64,000 nt of DNA from Dyella_B sp035486915 (GCF_035486915.1 NZ_DATHMR010000100.1:1-64000), one strand, 5' to 3'. Positions 34,701 to 43,452 are shown, counted from the first letter of the stretch. A program made the numbers and translations. The notes: generated by a model from the letters alone, not told the origin.

Positions 34701-34807
34701 GTCGCTGGGAAGCTGTGGATGGTGTCAGTCACCTCATTGCGCGGCGCTTGCACGATATGAGCGGCATGCTCGGTGAGCTGGATGCCCGCTCGCGCGATTT
34801 TCATTGA
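31730..34807 (+). CDS. dnaE2: Error-prone DNA polymerase DnaE2
   Basis: A 1025-residue C-family polymerase, shorter than replicative DnaE (about 1160-1190) as usual for DnaE2/ImuC. The N-terminal PHP domain is in about residues 1-280 (ELHCLSDFSFQRGASS). The catalytic acids are D370, D372 and D374 in PDIDVDFEHERRE, with the third in the palm near GLLKVDCLALGML. The helix-hairpin-helix and OB domains follow (VRTVGLVTQRQQPQTASGV...). It performs mutagenic lesion bypass with ImuA and ImuB. The ATG at 31730 overlaps the imuB stop; longer in-frame starts lie inside imuB and are rejected. Confidence 0.97.
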   Translation: MTDYAELHCLSDFSFQRGASSARELFERASECGYAALAITDECSLAGIVRAWEASRDTEIPLIVGTEIQLADGPKLVLLAENKQGYVSLCRLITQGRRASEKGDYRLTRADMAEGAPGTLALWIPEREPDREHGAWVKHLFDDRAWLAVELHRDVDDDARLAELEALGESLQLPRVASGDVHMHIRRCLPLQHTMTAIRHHTTIAKAGAVLFRNGERHLRRRSILEKIYPKALLDESVRIAKRCTFSLKDDLHYQYPKELVPEGYTAIQWLRHLVAEGAAWRWPHGVPGEFQSKIEHELWLIEKKRYEAFFLTVHDIVRYARSEKILCQGRGSAANSIVCFALGVTDADPKRVDLLVERFISIERDEPPDIDVDFEHERREEVIQYVYKKYGRERAAIAATVISYRTKSAVRDVAKALGLPEDQIEKLSRSFFRLGDASLDRRLREQGFDPDAPVMRRLLALTAQLLHKPRHLSQHVGGFVIHDAPLYELVPVENATMPNRTIIQWDKDDLDTMGLLKVDCLALGMLTCLRKCFDIVHRHRDKVLSIATIEHDDKKTYEMIQRADTIGVFQIESRAQMSMLPRLKPAGYYDLVVQIAIVRPGPIQGGMVHPYLRRRKGEEPIDYPSEALKPVLERTMGVPLFQEQVMKLAMVAAGYTAGQADQLRRSMAAWRRHGDMEVHRERITRGMLDRGYTQAFAEQIFEQIKGFGSYGFPESHAASFANLAYVSSWLKCHEPAAFGCALLNAQPMGFYGPSQIVQDMQRGGISVLPVDVRYSDWDCTLESDSRSHGGLALRLGMRQLRGCREDVASRISTARKQQAFGDIVDLCTRAQLDRRHQDLLADAGALRGLAGHRHRALWLSAGVESQLPLFGRESPRESDIVLPLPTVAENMVADYAYSGLSLGPHPLKLLRQRLRAARFIDSRSLHAQPHETQVRTVGLVTQRQQPQTASGVTFITIEDEFGYVNVVVWNHVAQSQRRPYLEARLLAIEGRWEAVDGVSHLIARRLHDMSGMLGELDARSRDFH

Positions 34808-34821
34808 GGGTGTCGGCAGCC

Positions 34822-35424
34822 ATGCAATCGTTACTTTTTGATCGAGGCGTGCAAAGGATTGCCGATGAAACCACTGGGCCGATCACGTATCAGCCTGAGG
34901 CGATCTCGCGCGAACTGGCCGAAAAATGGTTCAGCACAATTGGTGCTCAAGCCGATTGGCATTCGGGTATGCGCATGATGTACGAGCGCATGGTGGGTGT
35001 GCCGCGTCTGCACGGTCATTACGCGATAGAGGATCCCGCGATACCGCCTGTGCTACTTGCTGCGCTGGATGTCGTGAAACAGCACGTCGATGCGCCATTC
35101 AACAGCATCGGTTTGAATCTTTATCGCGATGAACACGATAGCGTGGCGCCGCATAACGACACGCTGCATGAATTGGTCGCGCATCAACCCATCGTGTTGT
35201 TGTCGTTAGGCGCTACGCGCACGATGACGATACGCCGTAAGGAGCCGCCGCATTTGAAAACGGAGCTGGAGCTTGAGGCGGGTAGTTTGTTGTTGATGGG
35301 CTGGAATGCGCAGCTGCATTACGACCATGGGATTCCGAAGTTGCGGTATCCCGTGGGGCCGAGAATCAGTGTGGCCTTTCGTGTGCGGCCGGACGTTCAA
35401 AGCGATACATGGGGTACGCGATGA
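34822..35424 (+). CDS. AlkB-like 2-oxoglutarate/Fe(II) dioxygenase
   Basis: A 200-residue dioxygenase of the AlkB family, which removes methyl lesions from DNA or RNA bases. The iron triad is H111-x-D113 (APHNDTLHEL) and H169 (LHYDHGIPK); the 2-oxoglutarate-binding arginines are R181 and R187 (GPRISVAFR). NSIGLNLYRDEHD is the family substrate-side segment. It starts 14 bases after dnaE2 in the same direction, so it is almost certainly the last gene of the SOS cassette. The start is ATG 34822 or GTG 34810. A REP-like palindrome follows the stop. Confidence 0.9.
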   Translation: MQSLLFDRGVQRIADETTGPITYQPEAISRELAEKWFSTIGAQADWHSGMRMMYERMVGVPRLHGHYAIEDPAIPPVLLAALDVVKQHVDAPFNSIGLNLYRDEHDSVAPHNDTLHELVAHQPIVLLSLGATRTMTIRRKEPPHLKTELELEAGSLLLMGWNAQLHYDHGIPKLRYPVGPRISVAFRVRPDVQSDTWGTR

Positions 35425-35433
35425 CTCTCATTT

Positions 35434-35461
35434 CGTCATTCCAGCCTTCGCTGGAATGACG
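35434..35461. repeat. REP-like palindrome between alkB-like gene and pgk
   Basis: CGTCATTCCAGC (35434-35445), loop CTTC, GCTGGAATGACG (35450-35461): a 12-bp perfect stem between convergent genes. It matches the element at 37505 except for one compensated pair (A/T for G/C), which indicates that pairing is conserved. Confidence 0.85.
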
Positions 35462-35511
35462 GAAATATGTAGGGCGCCATGTAAATCGTGCGCCCATATC
35501 CATATGATCGA

Positions 35512-36690
35512 TCACTTCGCAGCGCGCGCCCTTAGTGCAGCCACAGCAGGCAATTCCCTGCCTTCCAGGAATTCCAGGAACGCGCCACCGCCCGTGGAAA
35601 TGTAGGAGACACGATCGGCAATACCGTACTTGTCGACTGCAGCCAGCGTGTCGCCACCGCCTGCAATAGAGAACGCCTTCGAATCGGCAATTGCATGGGC
35701 GAGCACTTCCGTGCCTTTGCCGAAGGCATCGAATTCGAACACGCCGACCGGCCCATTCCACACGACGGTGCCGGCCTTTGCGATCAGCTCGGCATAACGC
35801 TTGGCCGTTTCCGGGCCGATGTCCAGAATCATCTCGCCATCTTTCACCTGATCGACTGCCTTGACCGTGGCTGGCGCGTGCGCGGAGAACTCCGGCGCGA
35901 CAACCACATCGACCGGCATCGGCACTTCCGCACCGCGACGCTTCGCATCGGCAAGCACTTTCTTGGCGGCCTGCAAAAGATCCGGTTCGTAAAGCGAATT
36001 GCCCACCGAGTGGCCGGCGGCCGCAATAAACGTGTTGGCGATACCGCCGCCCACGATCAGCTGATCGACCTTGCCGATCAGGTTTTCCAGCAGCATGAGC
36101 TTGGTGGAAACCTTCGAGCCTGCGACGATGGCCAGCAGCGGATGGGCAGGGTGCTCAAGCGCTTTGCCAAGGGCATCCAGTTCATTGCAAAGCAACGGGC
36201 CGGCGGCGGCAATCGGCGCGAACTTGATCACGCCATGCGTGGATGCCTGTGCACGGTGCGCGGTGCCGAAGGCATCCATCACAAACACATCGCACAGTGC
36301 AGCGTATTTCTTCGAGAGCGCTTCGTCGTCTTTGCCTTCGCCGACATTCATGCGGCAGTTTTCGAGCACGACGACTTCACCGTCCGCGACATCGACGCCG
36401 TTGAGATAGTCCGCGATCAGGCGCACGGGCTGGCCGAGATGTTCGCTGAGCCAGGTGGCCACCGGCGCGAGCGAATCCTCTGCATCGAACTGGCCTTCCT
36501 TGGGGCGGCCCAGGTGCGACATCACCATCACCTTTGCGCCGGCATCGCGTGCGGCCTTGATGGTGGGCAATGAGGCATCCAGACGCTGGGTCGACGTAAT
36601 GTGGCCGTTCTCGATCGGCACGTTCAAGTCTTCGCGGATCAGCACGCGCTTGCCGCGCAGGTCGAGGTCGCTCATGCGGGTGACGGTCAC
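35512..36690 (-). CDS. pgk: Phosphoglycerate kinase
   Basis: A 392-residue glycolytic enzyme that makes ATP from 1,3-bisphosphoglycerate. The N-terminal domain has RVLIREDLNVPI and MSHLGRPKEG; the nucleotide side has the Gly-rich GGGDTLAAVDKYG and STGGGAFLEFLEGRELP near the C-terminus. I place the start at GTG 36690 because GGAG lies seven bases upstream and the resulting MTVTRMSDLDL N-terminus fits xanthomonad Pgk proteins; the ATG at 36675 has no such site. It converges on the alkB-like gene and is divergent from maiA. Confidence 0.96.
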   Translation of the reverse strand: MTVTRMSDLDLRGKRVLIREDLNVPIENGHITSTQRLDASLPTIKAARDAGAKVMVMSHLGRPKEGQFDAEDSLAPVATWLSEHLGQPVRLIADYLNGVDVADGEVVVLENCRMNVGEGKDDEALSKKYAALCDVFVMDAFGTAHRAQASTHGVIKFAPIAAAGPLLCNELDALGKALEHPAHPLLAIVAGSKVSTKLMLLENLIGKVDQLIVGGGIANTFIAAAGHSVGNSLYEPDLLQAAKKVLADAKRRGAEVPMPVDVVVAPEFSAHAPATVKAVDQVKDGEMILDIGPETAKRYAELIAKAGTVVWNGPVGVFEFDAFGKGTEVLAHAIADSKAFSIAGGGDTLAAVDKYGIADRVSYISTGGGAFLEFLEGRELPAVAALRARAAK

Positions 36691-36820
36691 GTGATAACTC
36701 CTGGCATAGCTGAGGAAGTCGGCCGGAGGGCCGGAACCGCTTATTTTCCCGCTCGCACCGCGATGATGCAAACGGGCGGGGTTTACACTGTCTCCATCGA
36801 CCTTCCATGGAGCGGTCCAA

Positions 36821-37489
36821 ATGGCGTCCGACCTCGTCCTTTACAGCTATTGGCGTTCGAGCGCGGCGTTCCGCGTGCGCATTGCGCTGAATCTAAAGGG
36901 ATTACGTTACGAAACGCGGGCAGTGCATCTGGTACGCGAAGGAGGCGAGCAGCACAGTGCGGCGTACATGGCAATCAACCCGCAGGAGCTGGTACCGACG
37001 CTGGTGGATGGAAACGTTGTGCTGCCGCAGTCGATGGCGATCATCGAATACCTCGACGAAAAGCACCCGCAGCCGCCACTTCTTCCTGCCGATGCGGCGG
37101 GGCGAGCGCGTGTACGCGCACTATCGCAGGTAGTCGGTTGCGATATTCATCCCATCGGGAACCTGCGTGTGCTGCAGCAAATTGGCAGCCAGTTTGGCGC
37201 TGACGATGCGCAGAAAGCCGAATGGATGCGCCATTGGGTATCCACCGGATTGCACGCGCTAGAGACCATGCTTGCCAGCAGCAAGGACACCGGCCATTTC
37301 TGTCACGGCAATACGCCAACCATGGCCGATGCGTGTCTGGTGCCGCAGGTGTACAACGCGCGGCGCTGGAAAGTGCCGTTGGGGGATTACCCGACGATTC
37401 TGCGCATCGATGCGGTGTGTGCTGGGCTCGATGCGTTCCACGATGCTGCGCCGGAGCGGCAACCGGACGCACAGCCTGCTCACGCCTGA
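36821..37489 (+). CDS. maiA: Maleylacetoacetate isomerase, zeta-class GST
   Basis: A 222-residue protein with the zeta-class signature SSAAFRVRIALN (about 13-24), in which the Ser pair activates glutathione, and INPQELVPTLVDG (about 50-62). It isomerises maleylacetoacetate to fumarylacetoacetate in tyrosine breakdown. The C-terminal domain has GNTPTMADACLVPQVYNARRW. No other tyrosine-degradation gene is adjacent, so related substrates are possible. GGAG precedes the ATG. It is divergent from pgk and followed by a REP-like palindrome. Confidence 0.9.
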   Translation: MASDLVLYSYWRSSAAFRVRIALNLKGLRYETRAVHLVREGGEQHSAAYMAINPQELVPTLVDGNVVLPQSMAIIEYLDEKHPQPPLLPADAAGRARVRALSQVVGCDIHPIGNLRVLQQIGSQFGADDAQKAEWMRHWVSTGLHALETMLASSKDTGHFCHGNTPTMADACLVPQVYNARRWKVPLGDYPTILRIDAVCAGLDAFHDAAPERQPDAQPAHA

Positions 37490-37504
37490 TTTGCACCGCC
37501 ACTC

Positions 37505-37532
37505 CGTCATTCCGGCCTGCGCCGGAATGACG
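37505..37532. repeat. REP-like palindrome between maiA and pilU
   Basis: CGTCATTCCGGC (37505-37516), loop CTGC, GCCGGAATGACG (37521-37532): a 12-bp perfect stem, located 15 bases after the maiA stop in a convergent intergenic region. Confidence 0.85.
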
Positions 37533-37557
37533 AGCAAGTAACGTTGAGGAGGGCTTA

Positions 37558-37585
37558 ACGTGACGCTTCGATTAAAGCGTCACGT
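37558..37585. terminator. Hairpin downstream of pilU
   Basis: ACGTGACGCTT (37558-37568), loop CGATTA, AAGCGTCACGT (37575-37585): an 11-bp perfect stem 29 bases beyond the pilU stop. It lacks a T tract on the minus strand, so it may be a terminator or a 3' stabiliser. Confidence 0.55.
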
Positions 37586-37613
37586 CAGGCGAGAACCATC
37601 AAATGCGGAAAGA

Positions 37614-38735
37614 TCAGAATCCCAATCCGTACGGATCGTTGCCCGCCAGCTCAGCGTTCTCGGTGTTGTTCCCACCACCTTCCGAAAGACGAATCTTGAG
37701 CGCCAAACCATCGCGCGAGTCGGCTTTGGACAGCGCCTCTTCCAGTTCGATCCGGCCGGACCTGTACAGCCGGTACAACGACTGATCGAACGTCTGCATG
37801 CCTTCCTGCAGACTGCGATCCATGGCTTCTTTCACTTCATGGATCTGACCGCGGCGAATCATGTCGCGAATGAACGGCGTGTTGAGCAACACTTCCACCG
37901 CCGGCAGGCGGCGACCGTCCTTGCCGGTGACAAGACGCTGGCTGATCACCGCGCGCAGGTTCAGTGCGAGGTTCATCAGCACGTTCTTGTGCGCCGATTC
38001 GGGGAAAAAGTTGAGAATGCGTTCCAGCGTCTGGTCAGCGTTATTCGAGTGCAACGTTGCCAGACACAAGTGACCGGTTTCGGAGAATGCAATCGCCGCT
38101 TCCATCGTGTCGGTGTCGCGAATTTCGCCGATCATGATGACGTCCGGCGCTTCACGCATCGCGTTGCGCAGGGCTTCGTGATACGTGTGCGTGTCCAGAC
38201 CCACTTCGCGCTGATTGACGATCGATTTCTTGTGGCGGTGCAGGTATTCGATCGGATCTTCAATGGTCAGAATGTGGCCCGGCGTATTCGTGTTGCGGTG
38301 ATCGAGCATCGCCGCAAGCGTGGTCGACTTACCCGAACCTGTCGCGCCGACCACCAGAATCAGGCCGCGCGGTTCCATGATCAGATCGCGGAAAATCGTC
38401 GGCAGCTGCAGCTGTTCGACGCTGGGAATCTCGCTCTTGATCGCGCGGATTACCATGCCCACTTCGCCGCGCTGCTTGAAAACGTTGATACGGAAACGGC
38501 CGGCTTCTTTCACCGCCAGCGCCATGTTCAATTCCAGGTCGCGCTCGAACTGCGGTACCTGGCCCTCATCCATGAGCGAATAGGCGATCTTTTTCACCAT
38601 ACCGCTGGGTAGCCCGGTGTTGCCGAGCGGGTACAACTTGCCCTCGACCTTGATGTTCACCGGGGCGCCTGTCGTCAGAAACATGTCCGACGCGCCCTTA
38701 TCCACCATCAATTTGAGGAAGTAACCGATATCCAC
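37614..38735 (-). CDS. pilU: Type IV pilus retraction ATPase PilU (PilT family)
   Basis: A 373-residue hexameric motor ATPase. Walker A GATGSGKST is at 130-138; the Asp box (ILTIEDPIEYLH), Walker B (VIMIGEIRD) and His box (LCLATLHSNNA) follow in the order of PilT/PilU. The extended C-terminus (about 345-373, Gly/Asn-rich) and ASDMFLTTGAPVNIKVEG N-terminus fit PilU better than PilT. It assists pilus retraction and twitching. The start is GTG at 38735 with GGGGT upstream. pilT, often the direct neighbour, is not in the window. Confidence 0.9.
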   Translation of the reverse strand: MDIGYFLKLMVDKGASDMFLTTGAPVNIKVEGKLYPLGNTGLPSGMVKKIAYSLMDEGQVPQFERDLELNMALAVKEAGRFRINVFKQRGEVGMVIRAIKSEIPSVEQLQLPTIFRDLIMEPRGLILVVGATGSGKSTTLAAMLDHRNTNTPGHILTIEDPIEYLHRHKKSIVNQREVGLDTHTYHEALRNAMREAPDVIMIGEIRDTDTMEAAIAFSETGHLCLATLHSNNADQTLERILNFFPESAHKNVLMNLALNLRAVISQRLVTGKDGRRLPAVEVLLNTPFIRDMIRRGQIHEVKEAMDRSLQEGMQTFDQSLYRLYRSGRIELEEALSKADSRDGLALKIRLSEGGGNNTENAELAGNDPYGLGF

Positions 38736-38819
38736 CGTAAAGACCCCAAGTTTTTACACATTGCATTCAAGGATTGTGCCCGCTCACAATACGCTGTGAT
38801 CCTCGGAGAGGAATGAGTG

Positions 38820-39551
38820 ATGGTCCACACATTTTCCCCGTTACAGAAGCGCGACACGCGTTTCGCAGCGGTGATACCAGTTCTAACGCTGACTTTAGCC
38901 CTAATTTTAAGCGGTTGCGCGAGCGTTCCTCCGCCCGATAGTGCTATGACACAGGCACAATCGCAGATTCAGGCTGCGCGCGATGCAGGTGCTCAAGACT
39001 ACGATCCGGTGGATTTCGGGTTTGCGCAGGATAAGTTCCAGCAAGCCCAAGTAGCGATGTCCAACGGTAAATATGCCCAGGCCGCAGATCTTGCCGATGA
39101 GTCGCGCGCCGATGCCACATTGGCTCGCACCAAGGCGTTGCTAGGCCAGGCGCGTGGTCAAATTCAGTCAAAAACGGACGCAAACCGTCAGTTGCGTGCG
39201 CAGAATGATGAGGCGCAGTCCGAGAACGATCAGCATTACCAACAGCAGAAGGCTCAGTTAGCTGCCCAGATGGCCGCCATGCAGCAGGCTGACAATGGGC
39301 AGGACAACGGTCAGGACAATGGCAACGGCCAGGACAGCGGCGGTAATCCGGCCTCGTCCTCGACCACCCCGGCACCGGCGACCAGCAGCGCCCCGCTTCC
39401 ACAGCAGGCCCCGATGCAGCAGGACATGCCGGCACCCTCCTCATCGGTGCTCAACGGCGCGCCTGCACAACCGCAGCAGCAACCACAACCCGGGCAGGGC
39501 TTCCAGCCCACGCCTGATTCTGGCCAGCAAAATCAGGGAGGCCAGCCATGA
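38820..39551 (+). CDS. DUF4398-type lipoprotein
   Basis: A 243-residue protein with a long n-region, hydrophobic stretch and lipobox LSGC (Cys about residue 33). The N-terminal mature part is helical with MTQAQSQIQAARDAGAQDYDP and FAQDKFQQAQVAM, a DUF4398 pattern of TPR-like helices. The rest is a Gln-rich coiled coil followed by a disordered Gln/Pro/Asn/Gly tail (about 155-243) with short DNGQ repeats. GGAGAGG precedes ATG 38820. It overlaps the next gene by four bases (ATGA). Role unknown; envelope location is clear. Confidence 0.82.
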   Translation: MVHTFSPLQKRDTRFAAVIPVLTLTLALILSGCASVPPPDSAMTQAQSQIQAARDAGAQDYDPVDFGFAQDKFQQAQVAMSNGKYAQAADLADESRADATLARTKALLGQARGQIQSKTDANRQLRAQNDEAQSENDQHYQQQKAQLAAQMAAMQQADNGQDNGQDNGNGQDSGGNPASSSTTPAPATSSAPLPQQAPMQQDMPAPSSSVLNGAPAQPQQQPQPGQGFQPTPDSGQQNQGGQP

Positions 39552-40180
39552 ATAAGCGCATCACTTCGATCATCGCCGTGATGGTGCTGGGCCTTCTCGC
39601 CAGCACCGTCGCCCAGGCGCGCAAGGACGATCTGGATGTCGCCCGCTTGAACGACAGCCTCAACCAGCTGGGGTCCGATCCGTCGCTGGGTAGTTATGCG
39701 CAGGCCGATCAGGCGCTGGCTCGCGAAGCCGTCAATCAGCTGTCGCAGGCCAGTTCGCACGACCGTCCGCATGCGTTGTATATCGCGGAGCGTCGTGTGG
39801 ATCAGGCCAAGGCCGAGGCGCAGCTGCAGTTGTCGCAGCGGCAGCTCAATCAGCTCGATCAGGAAAACGCGCAACTACAGCTCGATCGCAGCCGCATCGA
39901 CGCCAATACCGCGCAACAGCAGCTGGATATCCAGCGCATGCAGTTCCAGATGGCGCAGATGGAAACCGCGCGTCTGCAGGCGCAAGGTCAGGCCGCTGCC
40001 GATCAGGCTGCTCAAGCCCGCGCCGAAGCCGATCAGGCACGCAAGCTCGCGGCCGCGCAGAGCAAGGTGGCCCAGGCGGCCCGTCGCCAGGCCGATCTGG
40101 CCGCCAAGGCTGCCAAGGCGCTGCGTTCGCAGATGCAGGACAACAGCCAGCCGTCCGGCGGTTCCAACAGCGGTAACTGA
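39548..40180 (+). CDS. Exported coiled-coil protein, partner of the DUF4398 lipoprotein
   Basis: A 210-residue protein with signal peptide ending AQA-RK (about residue 24). The mature protein is almost entirely Gln/Ala/Asp/Arg-rich helix, with heptad-like runs (QLQLSQRQLNQLDQENAQL, and later AQARAEADQARKL), ending in a Ser/Gly/Asn tail. The N-terminal part resembles the helical region found before OmpA domains in DUF4398/OmpA proteins, but no OmpA domain is present. The four-base overlap with the lipoprotein gene suggests the two products act together. Confidence 0.78.
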   Translation: MNKRITSIIAVMVLGLLASTVAQARKDDLDVARLNDSLNQLGSDPSLGSYAQADQALAREAVNQLSQASSHDRPHALYIAERRVDQAKAEAQLQLSQRQLNQLDQENAQLQLDRSRIDANTAQQQLDIQRMQFQMAQMETARLQAQGQAAADQAAQARAEADQARKLAAAQSKVAQAARRQADLAAKAAKALRSQMQDNSQPSGGSNSGN

Positions 40181-40249
40181 GTCGTTCCGGCGCGGTCGTT
40201 CTGCGCCGGTTTTACGGGTTTTTGATTAAAAATCCAGGGCTCATGCGGC

Positions 40250-40286
40250 CTCCCGAGGGGCGCTTGCGCCCCCTTTCGGCCGGGAG
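40250..40286 (+). other. Nested hairpin 1 of a structured noncoding stretch
   Basis: Outer CTCCCG/CGGGAG (40250-40255, 40281-40286) encloses GGGGCGC-TT-GCGCCCC (40257-40263, 40266-40272). It lies 70 bases after the coiled-coil gene and could end that operon, although the T run is only CTTTC. Confidence 0.55.
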
Positions 40287-40288
40287 TA

Positions 40289-40334
40289 GGGTCGAAGTTA
40301 CCGCGGACATTGAGCCTCCGCGGTTTACCGACCC
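40289..40334 (+). ncRNA. Extended stem-loop, candidate structured RNA element
   Basis: GGGTCG (40289-40294) pairs with CGACCC (40329-40334); an internal loop follows; then ACCGCGGA (40300-40307) pairs perfectly with TCCGCGGT (40317-40324) around a nine-base loop CATTGAGCC. A third hairpin, CACCC/GGGTG with inner TCCTT/AAGGA (40366-40396), follows. Together they may be a small RNA or the 5' leader of the DUF465 gene starting at 40475. I do not recognise a known family. Confidence 0.4.
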
Positions 40335-40474
40335 GAAATCATGCGCAAACCCACCATTTTCCCCTCACCCGTGTCCTTTCTGAAGGATGTGGGGTGTGGT
40401 CATGCGCGTGTTTCGATTTTGTTCCCGGCTGTAGCAATTGCTTGCCCGCAGTCTTATCGCGAGGAGGTTGGATC

Positions 40475-40702
40475 ATGTTTGAAAACCAGCAGCGTGACGA
40501 TGTCGAAGCCTTGATGAAAGCCGACGCGGAGTTTCGTCGGCTATACCAGTACCACAGGGAACTCGACAGCAAGGTGCACGATGCCGAAATCGGCGTTCTA
40601 CCCATAGACGATTTCACCCTTAGCGGCATGAAGAAAGAAAAGCTGTATGCCAAGGAACGACTGCAACGCATGTGGGACAGCCGCCAGCACCCCGTCAACT
40701 GA
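40475..40702 (+). CDS. DUF465/YdcH family small protein
   Basis: A 75-residue, highly charged helical protein. LMKADAEFRRLYQYHRELD and the Lys/Glu-rich MKKEKLYAKERLQRM match the DUF465 (YdcH) antiparallel coiled-coil family, a common proteobacterial protein of unknown function. I use the ATG at 40475 with AGGAGG eight bases upstream; the sequence before it, although open in the same frame, is the structured noncoding stretch. The upstream leader is nearly 300 bases if transcription starts after the previous operon. Confidence 0.85.
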   Translation: MFENQQRDDVEALMKADAEFRRLYQYHRELDSKVHDAEIGVLPIDDFTLSGMKKEKLYAKERLQRMWDSRQHPVN

Positions 40703-40802
40703 CCCAGCGTTTTCACATGACACGCGGCCTCGGAGCCTTCCCATCGGGAAGTGCTGCCGGGGCCGACTCATATCGGAATCCTCGTTTTCAAAAGGAATGG
40801 AC

Positions 40803-41444
40803 ATGCCATTGATGACTCTGCGCTGTGCCACCGTTGCAGTTCTTCTCATCGCGTCTGTTCCCGCCGTTTTTGCACAACATCTCAGCCCCAACCAGGCGAT
40901 TCCTTCGGCGGGCAGCATTGTGCAGACGAGAAACACGGCCTTGTTCAAGGACGTCCGTGCAGGTTCCCTGGACATCGTGCTGGAGAAAACCAGTTTGTTC
41001 GATGTGCAGCGCGCTTTCGGCGGCATGCTTCAGCACCAAGGCGATGCAGGCGAAGCAACGGAGTGGCTTTGCTACGCCGGCCCGAATGGGCGCGGAGAAC
41101 CGACACTGTTCTGGTTTTCATCGGGCGAAATGGGCGGGGCGGAAGAGAGCATTCTCAGCGTTGCGCAACAACCCAATCCGGGTGGAAAGTTGCCGGACGG
41201 CTGCGCAAACGCGCCACGTGAATTGACCCAAATCGACTTCGGTGTTCCCGATGTTGGCGCAACAGTGGGCGATGTGACATCGCATGTCGGCGCGGCAAAA
41301 CCCGATGCCGGCGGACACTTCCACTACGCAGCATCGTATCCATCGAGCCAATCGAAGGATTTCACTGTAACGCAAACACTCGTGTACACCACGAAGAAAA
41401 ATGTCATAACAGGTGTAGCCATCACACAGGTCACCAGCGATTAG
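40803..41444 (+). CDS. Exported protein of unknown function
   Basis: A 213-residue protein with a signal peptide ending VFA-QH (about residue 22). The mature part includes LDIVLEKTSLFDVQRAFGG, then EWLCYAGPNGRGEPTLFWFSSGEMGG, a Cys pair (in WLCYAG and DGCANA) and a C-terminal beta stretch DFTVTQTLVYTTKKNVITGV. I do not recognise a family. ATG at 40803 has AAGGA six bases upstream, favouring it over an ATG two codons earlier. The next exported-protein gene starts nine bases after its stop, so they are likely co-transcribed. Confidence 0.75.
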   Translation: MPLMTLRCATVAVLLIASVPAVFAQHLSPNQAIPSAGSIVQTRNTALFKDVRAGSLDIVLEKTSLFDVQRAFGGMLQHQGDAGEATEWLCYAGPNGRGEPTLFWFSSGEMGGAEESILSVAQQPNPGGKLPDGCANAPRELTQIDFGVPDVGATVGDVTSHVGAAKPDAGGHFHYAASYPSSQSKDFTVTQTLVYTTKKNVITGVAITQVTSD

Positions 41445-41452
41445 GGGGCGCC

Positions 41453-41941
41453 ATGTCGGCGATCGGAACACGGAATGGCAGTGATGTCACATCGACAAAA
41501 TGCGTGTGCTTTTTCTCTATTTTTTTTCCAATGCTGTTGACGGGCGCGATGAGCAGCGCATTCGCTCAAACCTATCAATACGGCGACTACCCGGTTACGC
41601 CGATCCGTTTTCCGGCAGGCAAAACCACGACCACGATCAACGACAGCGTCGAACGCGGCGCCAGTGCGACGTACACGTTCGTCGCCAAGGAGGGTCAGCA
41701 CGCTGACATCCAACTGACAACCGAAGAAGACAACGCGTCGTTCATCTTCTACATGCCGGGCGCGACCGTTTCCAAGGACGAGGCGGGTTATGACGTTAGC
41801 GGCCCCACCTTGCCCAATGCGGGGCGGCATGGCCGCGCCACGCACTGGACGGGCCGACTACCTGTGAGCGGCAAATACACGCTGACCATTCAGCCCAGCC
41901 GTGGTGGCGCGACGTATCGCCTCTCGGTCACCATCCGGTAG
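41453..41941 (+). CDS. Exported protein, PliG/PPC-like beta domain
   Basis: A 162-residue protein with a signal peptide ending AFA-QT (about residue 38; long n-region). The mature domain has SATYTFVAKEGQHADIQLTT and LPVSGKYTLTIQPSRGGATY, the strand pattern of bacterial pre-peptidase C-terminal domains and of PliG-type inhibitors of g-type lysozyme. Assignment is by pattern only; without an alignment either is possible. It follows another exported-protein gene by nine bases. Confidence 0.65.
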   Translation: MSAIGTRNGSDVTSTKCVCFFSIFFPMLLTGAMSSAFAQTYQYGDYPVTPIRFPAGKTTTTINDSVERGASATYTFVAKEGQHADIQLTTEEDNASFIFYMPGATVSKDEAGYDVSGPTLPNAGRHGRATHWTGRLPVSGKYTLTIQPSRGGATYRLSVTIR

Positions 41942-42042
41942 TTGCGCATCGCTAACGCCGGGCCGACGCGCGGCTCGGTTATCATTCGGGGCCGGCACGA
42001 GACGAATCGTGCGTTCCACTATTGCCAGGTAATGGAGTTTTC

Positions 42043-43413
<1,371 letters not shown>

Positions 43414-43421
43414 TCGTTGCG

Positions 43422-43452
43422 AACCGTCCTCTGATGAGGGAGCGGTCGCATG
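43422..43452 (+). other. Imperfect hairpin between cbs-type gene and glmS
   Basis: GCGAACCG and CGGTCGC pair with one bulge and enclose TCCTC/GAGGGA, also bulged. It begins about eight bases after the synthase stop and lacks a T tract. It may partly terminate or act in the 149-base glmS leader. Confidence 0.3.
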
